This document shows, piece by piece, positions 23,179-31,655 of a DNA stretch of 46,750 nucleotides. The notes beneath the pieces were generated by a model that saw only the letters and a list, made by a program, of their open reading frames with translations, was not told the origin of the DNA and made no database searches. Source of the DNA: an uncultured Clostridia bacterium. Its GTDB lineage: Bacteria > Bacillota > Clostridia > Christensenellales > Aristaeellaceae. The DNA is taken from NCBI GenBank assembly GCA_934647305.1, contig CAKUFI010000014.1:1-46750 (forward strand), in the 5' to 3' direction. The position numbers and the translations under genes were made by a program. Each line of letters begins with the position of its first letter. The stretch's first letter is position 1.

Positions 23179-23221
23179 CATGATTTCCTGCACGTACCTG
23201 CGTTGTATGCAGGAAATCATG
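23179..23221. repeat. Perfect 14-bp inverted repeat downstream of the oxidoreductase
   Basis: CATGATTTCCTGCA (23179-23192) and its complement TGCAGGAAATCATG (23208-23221) flank a 15-nt loop. It lies between the oxidoreductase stop and the terminator and is not itself followed by a T-run. It is less G/C-rich than, and unlike, the composite hairpin family. Confidence 0.75.
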
Positions 23222-23250
23222 TCATTTCAGAAGACCCGCGGTCTGGCTTC

Positions 23251-24366
23251 TTACCGCAGATACTCGCGGATCAGGCGCTCGCGCAGGCCGGGCACCCAGT
23301 TCTGGCCGTTGTCGTCGTACACCTCGTCCACCGGGAAGGTATAGGCCTCGGGGCACTTCTCGAAGATCTGCGCCATGGCGCGGGTATGCAGCATCGCGTC
23401 CTCTGCCGTGCAGGCGATTTCTCCGCCGTCACGGATGGCGTCCACCACGTCCCACAGCTTGTGCATGCGGTCGATTCCGGTGCCGAGGTTGGTGTCGCCG
23501 TAGCGTTTTTCGGTGCCGTCGTTAAAGTGGAAGGTCAGCTCCGCGCCGTCCCTGCCCAAGCCGCCGAACGCGATGCGTCCCTTCTCGAAGACGTACTCGA
23601 ACATCGGGTTCTGCGCCTCCTTCCGGCCGATGGCGTGCGAGGCCACGAAGGTCAGCCTGCCCGTGCCGATTCGGCCGCGCAGCACGATCGTGTCGAAGGT
23701 CTCGATCGGGTTGGCGCGGAAGGTCTGCACCTCGACATCGGTCAGCTCGCATCCGGACACCCACAGCATGTTCTCCAGGTAGTGCGCCGTGGCGTTGCTG
23801 GCCACGCTGTCGAAGATGGGCGCGCCGTTCTTGTCATACTTCTTCCCTGCCCAGCCGGTGCCGCGGCGGTAATAGGTCATGTCGCGCGGCCAGAGCACCA
23901 GCGCCCGCATCGATACGGGCTTGCCGAACAGGCCCACGCGCGCGTCCTTCTGGAAGGCGTGCATAACCGGGTCGTAGCACCACTGGAAGCCCACCGCCAG
24001 GATCTTTCCGGTCGCCTTCGACGCGTCCAGCATCCTCTGCGCGTCGTCAAGCGTCGCCGCGATCGGCTTTTCAATCAGCACGTGACTGCCGTGCTCCATG
24101 CAGTAAATCGCCTGGTGCGCGTGCAGCGGAATCGGCGTGCTGATAATGGCCAGGTCGGCCGTCTTCTCGGCGTAAAACTGCTCTACCGAGTCGTAAAACA
24201 CCGCGTTCATCGCCTTGAGCGTCTCGTACTCCGCGCCCTTGTCGGCGTAGGGGTCTACCACGCCCGCCAGCGTCAGCCCGCCCTGCGCCCCCCGCGCCGC
24301 GAGCTCCTTCACGTAACACACCGCATAGCCGCCCGAGCCGACCAGCACCACGTTCAGGTTCTTCAT
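23251..24366 (-). CDS. Gfo/Idh/MocA family oxidoreductase
   Basis: A 371-aa NAD(P)-dependent dehydrogenase, probably acting on a sugar or inositol-like compound in the cytoplasm. The N-terminal Rossmann fold has VVLVGSGGYA (about 6-15) and the family EKP motif in VLIEKPIAA near residue 100; the C-terminal alpha/beta substrate domain follows. Substrate cannot be told. The ATG at 24366 follows AGGAGGAAAAGGT; the upstream codons of the longer frame are the ribosome site itself. Monocistronic, from a promoter at 24423-24451 to a terminator at 23114-23140. Confidence 0.9.
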   Translation of the reverse strand: MKNLNVVLVGSGGYAVCYVKELAARGAQGGLTLAGVVDPYADKGAEYETLKAMNAVFYDSVEQFYAEKTADLAIISTPIPLHAHQAIYCMEHGSHVLIEKPIAATLDDAQRMLDASKATGKILAVGFQWCYDPVMHAFQKDARVGLFGKPVSMRALVLWPRDMTYYRRGTGWAGKKYDKNGAPIFDSVASNATAHYLENMLWVSGCELTDVEVQTFRANPIETFDTIVLRGRIGTGRLTFVASHAIGRKEAQNPMFEYVFEKGRIAFGGLGRDGAELTFHFNDGTEKRYGDTNLGTGIDRMHKLWDVVDAIRDGGEIACTAEDAMLHTRAMAQIFEKCPEAYTFPVDEVYDDNGQNWVPGLRERLIREYLR

Positions 24367-24422
24367 ACCTTTTCCTCCTCGCATATATTTCTAACCGTTT
24401 GTTTACTTATCTTCCTGTCTGC

Positions 24423-24451
24423 ATCATATCACAAAACCTTCCCGCGGTCAA
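24423..24451 (-). promoter_or_regulatory. Promoter of the oxidoreductase gene
   Basis: Minus-strand TTGACC (24446-24451), a 17-bp spacer and TATGAT (24423-24428), 57 bp upstream of the start codon. Confidence 0.82.
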
Positions 24452-24474
24452 TCCGAATCTGCGCGTAAATCCTG

Positions 24475-24507
24475 AAAAAGGCAGAGTACCTCGCGATACT
24501 CCGCCTT
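24475..24507 (-). terminator. Intrinsic terminator downstream of the asnS repeat array
   Basis: AAGGCGGAGTA and TACTCTGCCTT pair (with one G-U) around an 8-nt loop on the minus strand, followed by TTTC within a run of five T residues. It lies about 535 bp past the asnS stop, so array R3 would be inside the asnS 3' UTR. Confidence 0.8.
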
Positions 24508-24599
24508 CATTTTGTTCGTCCTTCCGGGAAGGAACGCCAGCAGGCGGCCCTCGGCCCTCGCCCGCCGCGGTCATCCCCCCGCGGTGGCTGTGCCGACAG

Positions 24600-25041
24600 A
24601 CGTTTTTCGGGCATGCCCCAGAACACGAAGAAATCGACCGCTCCAATCTATGGCGGTCGATTTCGTGTGCTGCTGCGCGGCAGCAGGTGGTTCCGGGCAC
24701 TGCCCGGTCGTGTGCTGTCCGGCAGCAGCAGGTGGGTGCAGGCTCAGCCTGCCGTTTCCCTTGCGTGGCACTATCACAGGGTCTTCAGAATACGAAGAAA
24801 TCGACCGCTCTAATCTATGGCGGTCGATTTCGTGTGCTGCTGCGCGGCAGCAGGTGGTTCCGGGCACTGCCCGGTCGTGTGCTGTCCGGCAGCAGCAGGT
24901 GGGTGCAGGCTCAGCCTGCCGTTTCCCTTGCGTGGCACTATCACAGGGTCTTCAGAATACGAAGAAATCGACCGCTCCAATCTATGGCGGTCGATTTCGT
25001 GTGCTGCTGCGCGGCAGCAGGTGGCCGTCGGCACTGCCGAC
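24600..25041. repeat. Composite hairpin repeat array R3 (tandem 167-bp units)
   Basis: Three units with an exact 167-bp period. Central hairpins are at 24630-24664, 24797-24831 and 24964-24998, all with stem GAAATCGACCGC and loops TCCAATCTATG or TCTAATCTATG. Between them are GCAGGC-TCA-GCCTGC and CCGGGCAC-TGCCCGG hairpins and GCGGCAGCAGGTGG linkers. The last small hairpin GTCGGC-ACT-GCCGAC (25027-25041) overlaps the asnS stop codon by one base. Region 24508-24599 holds no recognisable feature. Confidence 0.92.
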
Positions 25042-26438
25042 TAGAATTCCGCGGTGCCGGTCGTGCGCGGGAAGGGCAAAACGTCCCGGATATTGGAGAT
25101 GCCGGTCAGGTACATCACCATGCGCTCGAAGCCCATGCCGAAGCCGGAGTGCTTGACCGAGCCGTACTTGCGCAGCTCGAGGTACCACCAGTAGTCCTCG
25201 ACGTTCATGCCCAGCTCGCGAATGCGCTCAGTGAGCACGTCCAGGCGCTCCTCGCGCTGGCTGCCGCCGCACAGCTCGCCCACGCCGGGCACCAGCAGGT
25301 CGGCCGCCGCGACGGTCTTGCCGTCCTCGTTGGCGCGCATGTAGAAGGCCTTGATCTCCTTGGGATAGTCGGTCACGAACACCGGCCTGCCGAAGTGCTT
25401 CTCGGTCAGGTAGCGCTCGTGCTCGGTCTGCATGTCACAGCCCCAGTAGGGCTTGTACTCGAACTCGTGGCCGCTCTTTTCCAGGATGTCGATCGCCTCG
25501 GTGTAGGTGCAGCGCACGAAGTCCGCGTCGCGCACGGCGCTCAGGCGCTCGATCAGGCCCTTGTCCACGAAGCTGTTCAGGAACTTCATCTCGTCCGGGC
25601 ACTCGGTGAGTACCGCGTCGATGACGTACTTAATCATGTCCTCCTGAAGGTCCATGTCCTCCTTCAGGGTGGCGAAGGCCATTTCGGGCTCGATCATCCA
25701 GAACTCGGCCGCGTGGCGCTGGGTGTTGGAGCGCTCGGCGCGGAAGGTCGGGCCGAAGGTGTACACGTCGCGGAAGGCGAGCGCCAGCGTCTCGGCGTTG
25801 AGCTGACCGGACACGGTCAGGGACACGGGCTTGCCGAAGAAGTCCTTGCTGTAGTCGACCGAGCCGTCCTCCCTGCGGGGCGGGTTGGAAAGGTCGAGCG
25901 TCGTAACCTGGAACATCTCGCCCGCGCCCTCGCAGTCGCTGCCGGTGATCAGCGGGGTGTTGACGTAGACGAAGCCGCGGTCGTGGAAGAAGCGGTGAAT
26001 GGCCTGAGCCGCCACCGAGCGGATGCGGAAGGCGCACTGGAACAGGTTGGCGCGCGGGCGCAGGTGCGCGATGGTGCGCAGGTACTCGGGCGAGTGGCGC
26101 TTCTTCTGAAGCGGGTAGTCGACCGGGCTTTCGCCCAGCACGCACAGCGTCTCGGCCTTCAGCTCGAACGGCTGAGGCATATCGGGCGTGACGACCAGGC
26201 GGCCCTCGGCCTCGATGGAGCAGCCCACGGTGATCTTTTTGGTGATTTCGCGGTAATTATTCAGGCGGGCTTCCTCCACGACGATCTGCAGGTTTCGGAA
26301 GCAGGAGCCGTCGTTGAGCTCGATGAACGCAAAGTTCTTGGATTCGCGCATGGTACGCACCCAGCCCTGCACGCGAACGCCGGAAACATCCTGCGCCGGT
26401 TGGCTGGCAAACAGCTGTCTGACAGTATAATCAGCCAT
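25041..26438 (-). CDS. asnS: Asparaginyl-tRNA synthetase
   Basis: A 465-aa class II synthetase that charges tRNA-Asn. The N-terminal OB fold (about 17-105, VRVQGWVRTMRESKNFAFIE) binds the anticodon. Class II motifs follow: TGSDCEGAGEMFQVTT, the HAAEFWMIEPE region of motif 2, and GFGMGFERMVMYLTG (motif 3). KPVFVTDYPKEIKAFYMR marks AsnRS rather than AspRS. The ATG at 26438 follows GGGGGA; the frame extends further upstream but not as the family. No T-box was seen. A TATAAT box lies at 26470-26475. Its stop codon touches array R3. Confidence 0.96.
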   Translation of the reverse strand: MADYTVRQLFASQPAQDVSGVRVQGWVRTMRESKNFAFIELNDGSCFRNLQIVVEEARLNNYREITKKITVGCSIEAEGRLVVTPDMPQPFELKAETLCVLGESPVDYPLQKKRHSPEYLRTIAHLRPRANLFQCAFRIRSVAAQAIHRFFHDRGFVYVNTPLITGSDCEGAGEMFQVTTLDLSNPPRREDGSVDYSKDFFGKPVSLTVSGQLNAETLALAFRDVYTFGPTFRAERSNTQRHAAEFWMIEPEMAFATLKEDMDLQEDMIKYVIDAVLTECPDEMKFLNSFVDKGLIERLSAVRDADFVRCTYTEAIDILEKSGHEFEYKPYWGCDMQTEHERYLTEKHFGRPVFVTDYPKEIKAFYMRANEDGKTVAAADLLVPGVGELCGGSQREERLDVLTERIRELGMNVEDYWWYLELRKYGSVKHSGFGMGFERMVMYLTGISNIRDVLPFPRTTGTAEF

Positions 26439-26469
26439 GGAAAAAGTCCCCCTTCGATGAATTGAACCT

Positions 26470-26498
26470 ATTATAGCCCTTTTCACGCGGAAATGGAA
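26470..26498 (-). promoter_or_regulatory. Candidate promoter of asnS
   Basis: A perfect TATAAT (26470-26475, minus strand) lies 31 bp upstream of asnS. The -35 at 26493-26498 (TTCCAT, 17-bp spacing) is weak. Confidence 0.5.
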
Positions 26499-26545
26499 CA
26501 CACTTCCGGTAAATTAACGCGCAAAATACTCGTTTTATGCACCCG

Positions 26546-28051
26546 TCAGGACAGGCGAACGATGACCATGCCCTCCGCCCGGCGGATATACCCGTCTTCG
26601 GGATAGGCGGGCATTCCCTCCGCCAGCGCCTTCGCCCGCTCCTGCTGCGCCCTCTTCGCCTTTTCGCCGCCCAGGCCCAGCGTCGCCTGAATGAATCCCC
26701 AGCTCCTGTCCGAGTTCTGCGCCTGGTCAATCGGAGAATAGTCCCAGCCGAAAAGCGACGCGCCGAAGACGTTGCTCCTGTGGCAGGCCTCGTTGAGCGG
26801 CGCATCCCATCTGCCCAGGAACACCGTGCAGTCGTAATCCTCCCCGCCGCACGCGTCCTCGATATCCTGGTAAATCCGCTCCGACATCGCCAGATCCTGC
26901 TGATAGCGCACGTCGTCCGTGTAGAGCAGCCGCATGCCCCGCGCGCAGGAAGCAACGCACAGCACGGCGGCTGCCAGCGTCACGGCCAGGCGCAAAACGC
27001 CCCTGAACCTTTCGCCGAAGCTGCCCGAGGCATAATACAGAAGGAAGGCCGAGGCCAGGGGCAGCGAAAACTGCATTCTCTCCATCATTCGGTCTCCCAG
27101 AAGAAGCGCCATGAAGAACGGGCTGAGCACCGTCACAAGCGCCGCAATCCACACCGGAGCGCCCTTTTGCCGACTGACTGCCAGCGCAGCCGTCAGCGCG
27201 ACCAGTCCCACGCCGAACGAAGGCAGGTAAACCTCGCTGCCCGCAATCGTCTCGCCCATGTACTCAAGCACCGCCCGCAGGCACTCGCCGGGCTTCCATA
27301 CGCCCCAGCGAATCATCTGCGTCAGGTAGCCCGCGTTCCCCTGCCGGACGAGCTTGTCGATCAGGCGATAGACCAGCAGCGCCGCGGCAAACGGAGCCAC
27401 AAAGGCAAGTCCTTCCCGCACGAAGCGCGCAAACGACGTTTGAGGATTTTTGCGCAGTCTCAGCAGCAGGCAGGCCGCCGCGCCGGTAATGTACATCGCG
27501 GTGATCGCCTGATACGCCGAAATCGCCAGCACCATCAGGGCGACGGCCAGGAGGAAGGAAAGCAGCTTCCAGTCCCCTTCCTCGCAGACCCGGCACACGG
27601 CCCGCAGCGAAACCGGAACCAGCAATATGCCCAGCGCGACCTCTGCCGCCATCATCTGGAAATAAAACATGTACAGCCAGGTATGCGCCGTCACATACAG
27701 CGCGGCGAAAATCCACTCCCGGCCGCCTCCTGAATCGTCGGCCGAGTGAAACAGGTAGCACCACAGAAACGCACCGAACGAGAAAAAGGCGATAAACAGC
27801 AGGCCGCTGTAGTACGGATTGTAGCGGAGATTGCCGAGCAGCGGCTTGAGCACCGCCTGACCGAAGCGGCCGATATACATCCATCCCTGCAGCGTTCCCG
27901 GCTCGTTGATGAACCCCTCGCAATCCACCCGCACGTTCAGCGAAAACGCGTTGTGCGCATAACAGACGCAGCACAGCAGCGCGCACAGAGCAAACAGCCC
28001 GCGCCGCCTCGATAAGTAGTCCGCAAAGCGCCTTCTTTCCCGGCTCAGCAC
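26546..28051 (-). CDS. Polytopic membrane protein, GtrII-like glucosyltransferase family
   Basis: A 501-aa integral membrane protein with about ten hydrophobic helices between residues 18 and 375 and a soluble C-terminal part. The start region NAFSLNVRVDCEGF followed by GWMYIGRFGQAVL resembles the acidic-plus-GR motif of GtrII-type glucosyltransferases, which move glucose from a lipid carrier to surface glycans on the outer face of the membrane. That assignment is from pattern only. The GTG start at 28051 follows AGAGGTGA. It begins 16 bp after the pyrophosphohydrolase stop, so the two are probably co-transcribed. Codon use matches its neighbours. Confidence 0.65.
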   Translation of the reverse strand: MLSRERRRFADYLSRRRGLFALCALLCCVCYAHNAFSLNVRVDCEGFINEPGTLQGWMYIGRFGQAVLKPLLGNLRYNPYYSGLLFIAFFSFGAFLWCYLFHSADDSGGGREWIFAALYVTAHTWLYMFYFQMMAAEVALGILLVPVSLRAVCRVCEEGDWKLLSFLLAVALMVLAISAYQAITAMYITGAAACLLLRLRKNPQTSFARFVREGLAFVAPFAAALLVYRLIDKLVRQGNAGYLTQMIRWGVWKPGECLRAVLEYMGETIAGSEVYLPSFGVGLVALTAALAVSRQKGAPVWIAALVTVLSPFFMALLLGDRMMERMQFSLPLASAFLLYYASGSFGERFRGVLRLAVTLAAAVLCVASCARGMRLLYTDDVRYQQDLAMSERIYQDIEDACGGEDYDCTVFLGRWDAPLNEACHRSNVFGASLFGWDYSPIDQAQNSDRSWGFIQATLGLGGEKAKRAQQERAKALAEGMPAYPEDGYIRRAEGMVIVRLS

Positions 28052-28067
28052 GTACCTGTCACCTCTC

Positions 28068-28424
28068 TCAGTCCTTCGGGATGCAGTCCACCCAGCGCGT
28101 CATGTTGCGCTCGAACTTGGCGCGGTAGATCTCGGTGTACTCCTCGGCGGTGATTCCGTAGCACAGGAACACATCGTTCAGGTACATCACCACGTCCGCG
28201 ATCTCCTCGATGAAGTGGCGGCGGGTTTCCGGGTCGTTCATGATGGCCTGGTCGCCCATCTTTTTGATGACGTCGGCCGCCTCGCCCGCCTCGATGATGC
28301 CCCACAGCAGCTGATGCGCGCCCTGCTCCGGCACCATCGGCGACCAGATCTTGTGATACTGCTCCTGAAGCGTCCTCTGCATCTCCAGCTGTTCGTCCAC
28401 GGTCAGTTTTCCGTTGTGTTCCAT
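28068..28424 (-). CDS. MazG-like nucleotide pyrophosphohydrolase
   Basis: A 118-aa all-alpha NTP pyrophosphohydrolase, likely a house-cleaning enzyme that hydrolyses abnormal or excess nucleoside triphosphates to monophosphates. The Mg2+-binding pattern is visible as IIEAGEAADVIKK (about 43-55) and HFIEEIADVVMYLNDV (about 70-85). Small single-domain length suits the MazG/dUTPase-like superfamily. The ATG at 28424 follows AGAGGAG; the longer frame would run back into the AraC gene. It has its own promoter at 28458-28486 and is followed by the GtrII-like gene. Confidence 0.82.
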   Translation of the reverse strand: MEHNGKLTVDEQLEMQRTLQEQYHKIWSPMVPEQGAHQLLWGIIEAGEAADVIKKMGDQAIMNDPETRRHFIEEIADVVMYLNDVFLCYGITAEEYTEIYRAKFERNMTRWVDCIPKD

Positions 28425-28457
28425 GGTAATTCTCCTCTTTTTATAGTCATTGCAGTG

Positions 28458-28486
28458 ATTATAGCACAGGTTTTCCCGCTTGGAAA
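28458..28486 (-). promoter_or_regulatory. Promoter of the MazG-like/GtrII-like pair
   Basis: Minus-strand TTTCCA (28481-28486), a 17-bp spacer and TATAAT (28458-28463), with TGC directly before the -10, so an extended -10 promoter. It overlaps the 3' end of the AraC gene. Confidence 0.7.
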
Positions 28487-29265
28487 GGGGCAATTTCCCC
28501 GCCCGCGCGGCGGAAGCTGCCCGGCGTGCGGCCCAGGAGCGCCGAAAACGCCCGATCCATCTGCCGCGTGCCGCCAAACCCGCTCAGCCGCGCGACCTCC
28601 TCCACGCTCGCGCCCGTCCCGGTCAGCAGCTCCCGCGCCCGATCCAGCCGGTACATGGTCAGCAGGCGGCGAAAGTTCATTCCCACGCCCCGGTTTACGC
28701 AGCGCGACAGGTATCGCCAGTCATACCCCATTTCGCCCGCCAGCGCGCGCAGCGTCAGCTCCTCGGCAAATCGCGCGTCCACCTCGGCGAGCACGCGCCG
28801 GAGCGGCCCCTCCCCCGCGTCCGCCTGCACGAAGCGCACCTGCTCCATACAGCAGCCGCACAGGGCGTACAGGCCCGCCTGGCGCGTACAGCGGTTGTTT
28901 TCCGGGCGAAGAAAGGCGGCCGCCGCCTCAAAGCGGGCTTTGCCGGGCGAAAACACCGCCTTCTCCCCAGAAAGGCCGCGCACCGCCTGGAAAAAATCCT
29001 GGGCGCAGCTTACCGAAAACACCACAACCGCGATCCGGCTGCCCGCTTCGCCCCCGTAGGCGTGCGGCCTGGAGGGCAGAATCAGCGCGGCCTGCCCGGC
29101 GCGCATCGTCTCCCGCCGGCTGTCGACCTCCAGCACAGTCTGTCCGGAAAAGCACAGCGCCAGCTCAGGGTGCCTGTGCAGGTGCACAGGAAACCGAAAC
29201 GCCTCGTATTCCCGATAATCGTAGCGCTCCTGCGCCTCGGAATTCTCCCGCTGATAAAACGCCAT
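28459..29265 (-). CDS. AraC family transcriptional regulator (cupin sensor)
   Basis: A 268-aa cytoplasmic regulator. The N-terminal cupin-like ligand domain contains HLHRHPELALCFSG (about 28-41); the C-terminal AraC DNA-binding domain (about 165-255) includes LTLRALAGEMGYDWRYLSRC and ASVEEVARLSGFGGTRQMDRAFS. The ATG at 29265 follows GGAGG by five bases; the long open frame upstream is antisense to the GH51 gene and is not coding. It is divergent from the GH51 arabinofuranosidase, so it most likely controls that gene in response to arabinose or arabino-oligosaccharides. Confidence 0.9.
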   Translation of the reverse strand: MAFYQRENSEAQERYDYREYEAFRFPVHLHRHPELALCFSGQTVLEVDSRRETMRAGQAALILPSRPHAYGGEAGSRIAVVVFSVSCAQDFFQAVRGLSGEKAVFSPGKARFEAAAAFLRPENNRCTRQAGLYALCGCCMEQVRFVQADAGEGPLRRVLAEVDARFAEELTLRALAGEMGYDWRYLSRCVNRGVGMNFRRLLTMYRLDRARELLTGTGASVEEVARLSGFGGTRQMDRAFSALLGRTPGSFRRAGGEIAPFQAGKPVL

Positions 29266-29284
29266 AGCCGCCTCCGAAAAAGTT

Positions 29285-29321
29285 ACCTTTTGTCCGGTAT
29301 TGTACACCTTTTCACCTTTCC
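29285..29321. promoter_or_regulatory. Candidate AraC operator repeats
   Basis: Three direct copies of ACCTTT(T/C) occur at 29285-29292, 29306-29313 and 29314-29321 between the divergent AraC and GH51 genes; the first two are 21 bp apart, two helical turns. A TACAAT box for the leftward gene lies among them. Position suggests a regulator site; this is inference. Confidence 0.35.
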
Positions 29322-29376
29322 GTTCGCGTCCCGGCGTGTTAAAATAGAGACAGAAAAACTCAGGGAGGGATAGACC

Positions 29377-30864
29377 ATGAAGAGCGTTACCGTCTGCCTG
29401 AACCATTCGCGCGGCGTGATCGCGCCCGAAATCTACGGCCACTTTTGCGAGCACCTCGGCGGCGTGTTTTACGACGGGCTGTGGGTGGGCCCGGACAGCC
29501 CCATCGAGAACGTCCACGGCTTCCGAAAGGCGCTGGTGGACAGCTTCCGGAAAATCTGCCCGCCGGTGCTGCGCTGGCCGGGCGGCTGCTTCGCCGAGAC
29601 CTACGACTGGCGCGACGGCATCGGCCCGCGCGAAAAGCGCCCGCGCAGGCTCAACTGGTGGTACAACAACGACGGCCGCGTGGAGAGCAATCAGGTGGGC
29701 ACGCACGAGTTCATCGACCTGTGCCGCCTGGTGGGCGCGCAGCCCTACTTCGCCGCCAACATGACCAGCGTCACCCCGCTGCACATCCGCGACTGGATGG
29801 AATACTGTAACATGCCCGCCCACGAAACCACCCTGGCCGACGAGCGCGCCCAGAACGGCGACGAGCAGCCCTTCGGCGTCAGGTACTGGGGCATCGGCAA
29901 CGAAAACTGGGGCGGGGGCGGCAACATGACCGCCGAGATGTGCGCCCGGGAATTCATGCGCTGCGCCACCGTCTGCCGCAGCGTACCCGGCGAAAAGGTG
30001 CTTGTGGCGTGCGGCGCGAACGGACACGACGTGGCCTGGACGCGCGAAATGATGCGCACGATGCACGCCAAGGGCTGCCTGCCCGAGGCGCTGAGCGTAC
30101 ACTACTACTGCGGAACCGCCGGCACGCCGCAGGAGTTCACCGAGGCGGAATGGTACGAGCTGCTGCGCAGGGCCGACTTCATGCGCCGCATCGTCGACGA
30201 CCACCGCGCCGCCATGGACGAATTCGACCCCGAGCGCCGGGTGAGCCTGTTCGTGGACGAGTGGGGCTGCTGGCATCAGGAGGGCACCGGCCCCAGCAAG
30301 GGCAAAAACCTCTTCGAGCAGCAGAGTAACCTGCGCGACGCGGTCGTCGCCGCGCTGACGCTCAACCTGTTCAACAACCGCTGCGACGTGGTGGGCATGA
30401 GCAACGTGGCGCAGCTGTGCAACAACCTGCATACGCTGTACCTGGCCTCAGGCGAACATTTCCTCGAGACCCCCACCTACTTCGTCTACGACCTGTTCAA
30501 GGCGCATCAGGGCGCGCGTCAGCTCGAAACGCTGGTCGACTGCGGCTGCGCAGGCCCCGACGACGGAGAAGCGCCGCTTTGCCAGGTCTCCGCGTCCGCC
30601 TCGCAGGCACAGGACGGCTCCGTCACTCTCACCCTCGCCAACCTGTCCGTCACCGGCTCCGCAGACGTGCGGCTGGACGCGCTGGGCGGCGTGCTGACCG
30701 GCACGGCGGAGATTTCCACGCTCTGCGCCGCCGACCCGCATACCTGCAACACCTTCGAAAACCCGCACGCCGTGCGCCCGGCTTGCGAAAGCCGCCCCTT
30801 CGCCTCGGGCGATACCATCCGCCTGCCCGCCGCGTCGGTCGTGTCCGTCCGCATCGCGAGGTAA
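29377..30864 (+). CDS. GH51 family alpha-L-arabinofuranosidase
   Basis: A 495-aa glycoside hydrolase of family 51 that removes terminal arabinofuranose from arabinan or arabinoxylan fragments. No signal peptide, so it acts inside the cell on imported oligosaccharides. The (beta/alpha)8 barrel contains the acid/base Glu176 in WGIGNENWGGGG and the nucleophile Glu295 in LFVDEWG; LRWPGGCFAETYDWRDGIGP near 65-84 is a family signature. The C-terminal beta-sandwich (after about 390) is present. GGGAGGG precedes the ATG. Monocistronic, divergent from an AraC regulator and ended by a terminator at 30948-30975. Confidence 0.93.
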   Translation: MKSVTVCLNHSRGVIAPEIYGHFCEHLGGVFYDGLWVGPDSPIENVHGFRKALVDSFRKICPPVLRWPGGCFAETYDWRDGIGPREKRPRRLNWWYNNDGRVESNQVGTHEFIDLCRLVGAQPYFAANMTSVTPLHIRDWMEYCNMPAHETTLADERAQNGDEQPFGVRYWGIGNENWGGGGNMTAEMCAREFMRCATVCRSVPGEKVLVACGANGHDVAWTREMMRTMHAKGCLPEALSVHYYCGTAGTPQEFTEAEWYELLRRADFMRRIVDDHRAAMDEFDPERRVSLFVDEWGCWHQEGTGPSKGKNLFEQQSNLRDAVVAALTLNLFNNRCDVVGMSNVAQLCNNLHTLYLASGEHFLETPTYFVYDLFKAHQGARQLETLVDCGCAGPDDGEAPLCQVSASASQAQDGSVTLTLANLSVTGSADVRLDALGGVLTGTAEISTLCAADPHTCNTFENPHAVRPACESRPFASGDTIRLPAASVVSVRIAR

Positions 30865-30947
30865 TGGCCGCACGCGCGCCGTTTCCCCGCCCTTTAGGCG
30901 GCAGCTCCCCCTTCCGCCAACTCGTCAAAACTTTTTTGACAAGCTGA

Positions 30948-30975
30948 GCCCGGCCGCAAAGCCGGGCCTTTTCTT
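30948..30975 (+). terminator. Intrinsic terminator after the GH51 gene
   Basis: GCCCGGC and GCCGGGC pair around CGCAAA, followed by CTTTTCTTATTT. A weaker GTCAAAA/TTTTGAC dyad lies just upstream. Confidence 0.88.
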
Positions 30976-31620
30976 ATTTCCGCACCGGCAGGCCAGACGG
31001 TTCCAGGCAGCAGGCTCTAGCGCGGCCTCGCAGCCCTGGTGGGGCAGTGTCTTGAGTTTTCCGCCCACGGAGAATCCGGGATCTCTATTTGTCCGCCTGC
31101 GATTGGGGAGGACAGGAGTCAAACTTCGGTGGGGGTCTGGGGGAGCGCGAAGCGGAGCGGAGCCTCCCCCAGCTCGCGCCGGCAATCCGCAGGGAAGCCT
31201 GCGGATTCGAAGACCTTGGCCGCTTCAATCTATGGCGGCCAATGGTCGTCGCCAGAACCGGCGGCAGCAGATGGAACCAGGCACTGCTCGGGCGGGCAGT
31301 GCCCGCCAGTCAATCCGCAAGCAAGTCTTGCGGATTCGAAGACCTTGGCCGCTTCAATTTATGGCGGCCAATGGTCGTCGCCAGAACCGGCGGCAGCAGA
31401 TGGAACCAGGCACTGCTCGGGCGGGCAGTGCCCGCCAGTCAATCCGCAAGCAAGTCTTGCGGATTCGAAGAACCCAGCCGCTCCAATTTATGGCGGCTGG
31501 GTTCGTGTTCTATCCGGCGGTAGCAACCGGCAGTCGGCACTGCCGACCGGCGGCAGCAAGTGGCTGTCGGCACTGCCGACCGGCAGCAAGTGGCTGTCGG
31601 CCCTGCCGACGCAAGGGAGT
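30976..31620. repeat. Composite hairpin repeat array R4 (tandem 129-bp units)
   Basis: Central hairpins lie at 31212-31247, 31341-31376 and 31470-31504, with a 129-bp period. The first two have stem GACCTTGGCCGC against GCGGCCAATGGTC; the third has the wholly different, perfectly paired stem GAACCCAGCCGC/GCGGCTGGGTTC. Each is preceded by an AATCCGCARG hairpin and the first two are followed by a GCGGGC-AGT-GCCCGC hairpin. Three GTCGGC-type hairpins close the array (about 31530-31612). Before it, 31120-31180 holds a CTGGGGGAG/CTCCCCCAG dyad. Translated frames here only reflect the repeats. Confidence 0.92.
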
Positions 31621-31655
31621 GACAGGATTGTGCAATAAAATGGCAGAATCAGCGA

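Noticed and set aside
24512..25156. Frames with repeated CCCAAAGG and RFRVLLRGSR-like peptides
   Set aside because: Translation of the 167-bp tandem repeats downstream of asnS, without a start signal or domain.
31190..31530. Possible CRISPR array (regular repeats of 129 bp)
   Set aside because: The repeats are long, composite and palindromic, the intervening parts are not unique spacers, and no cas gene is nearby.
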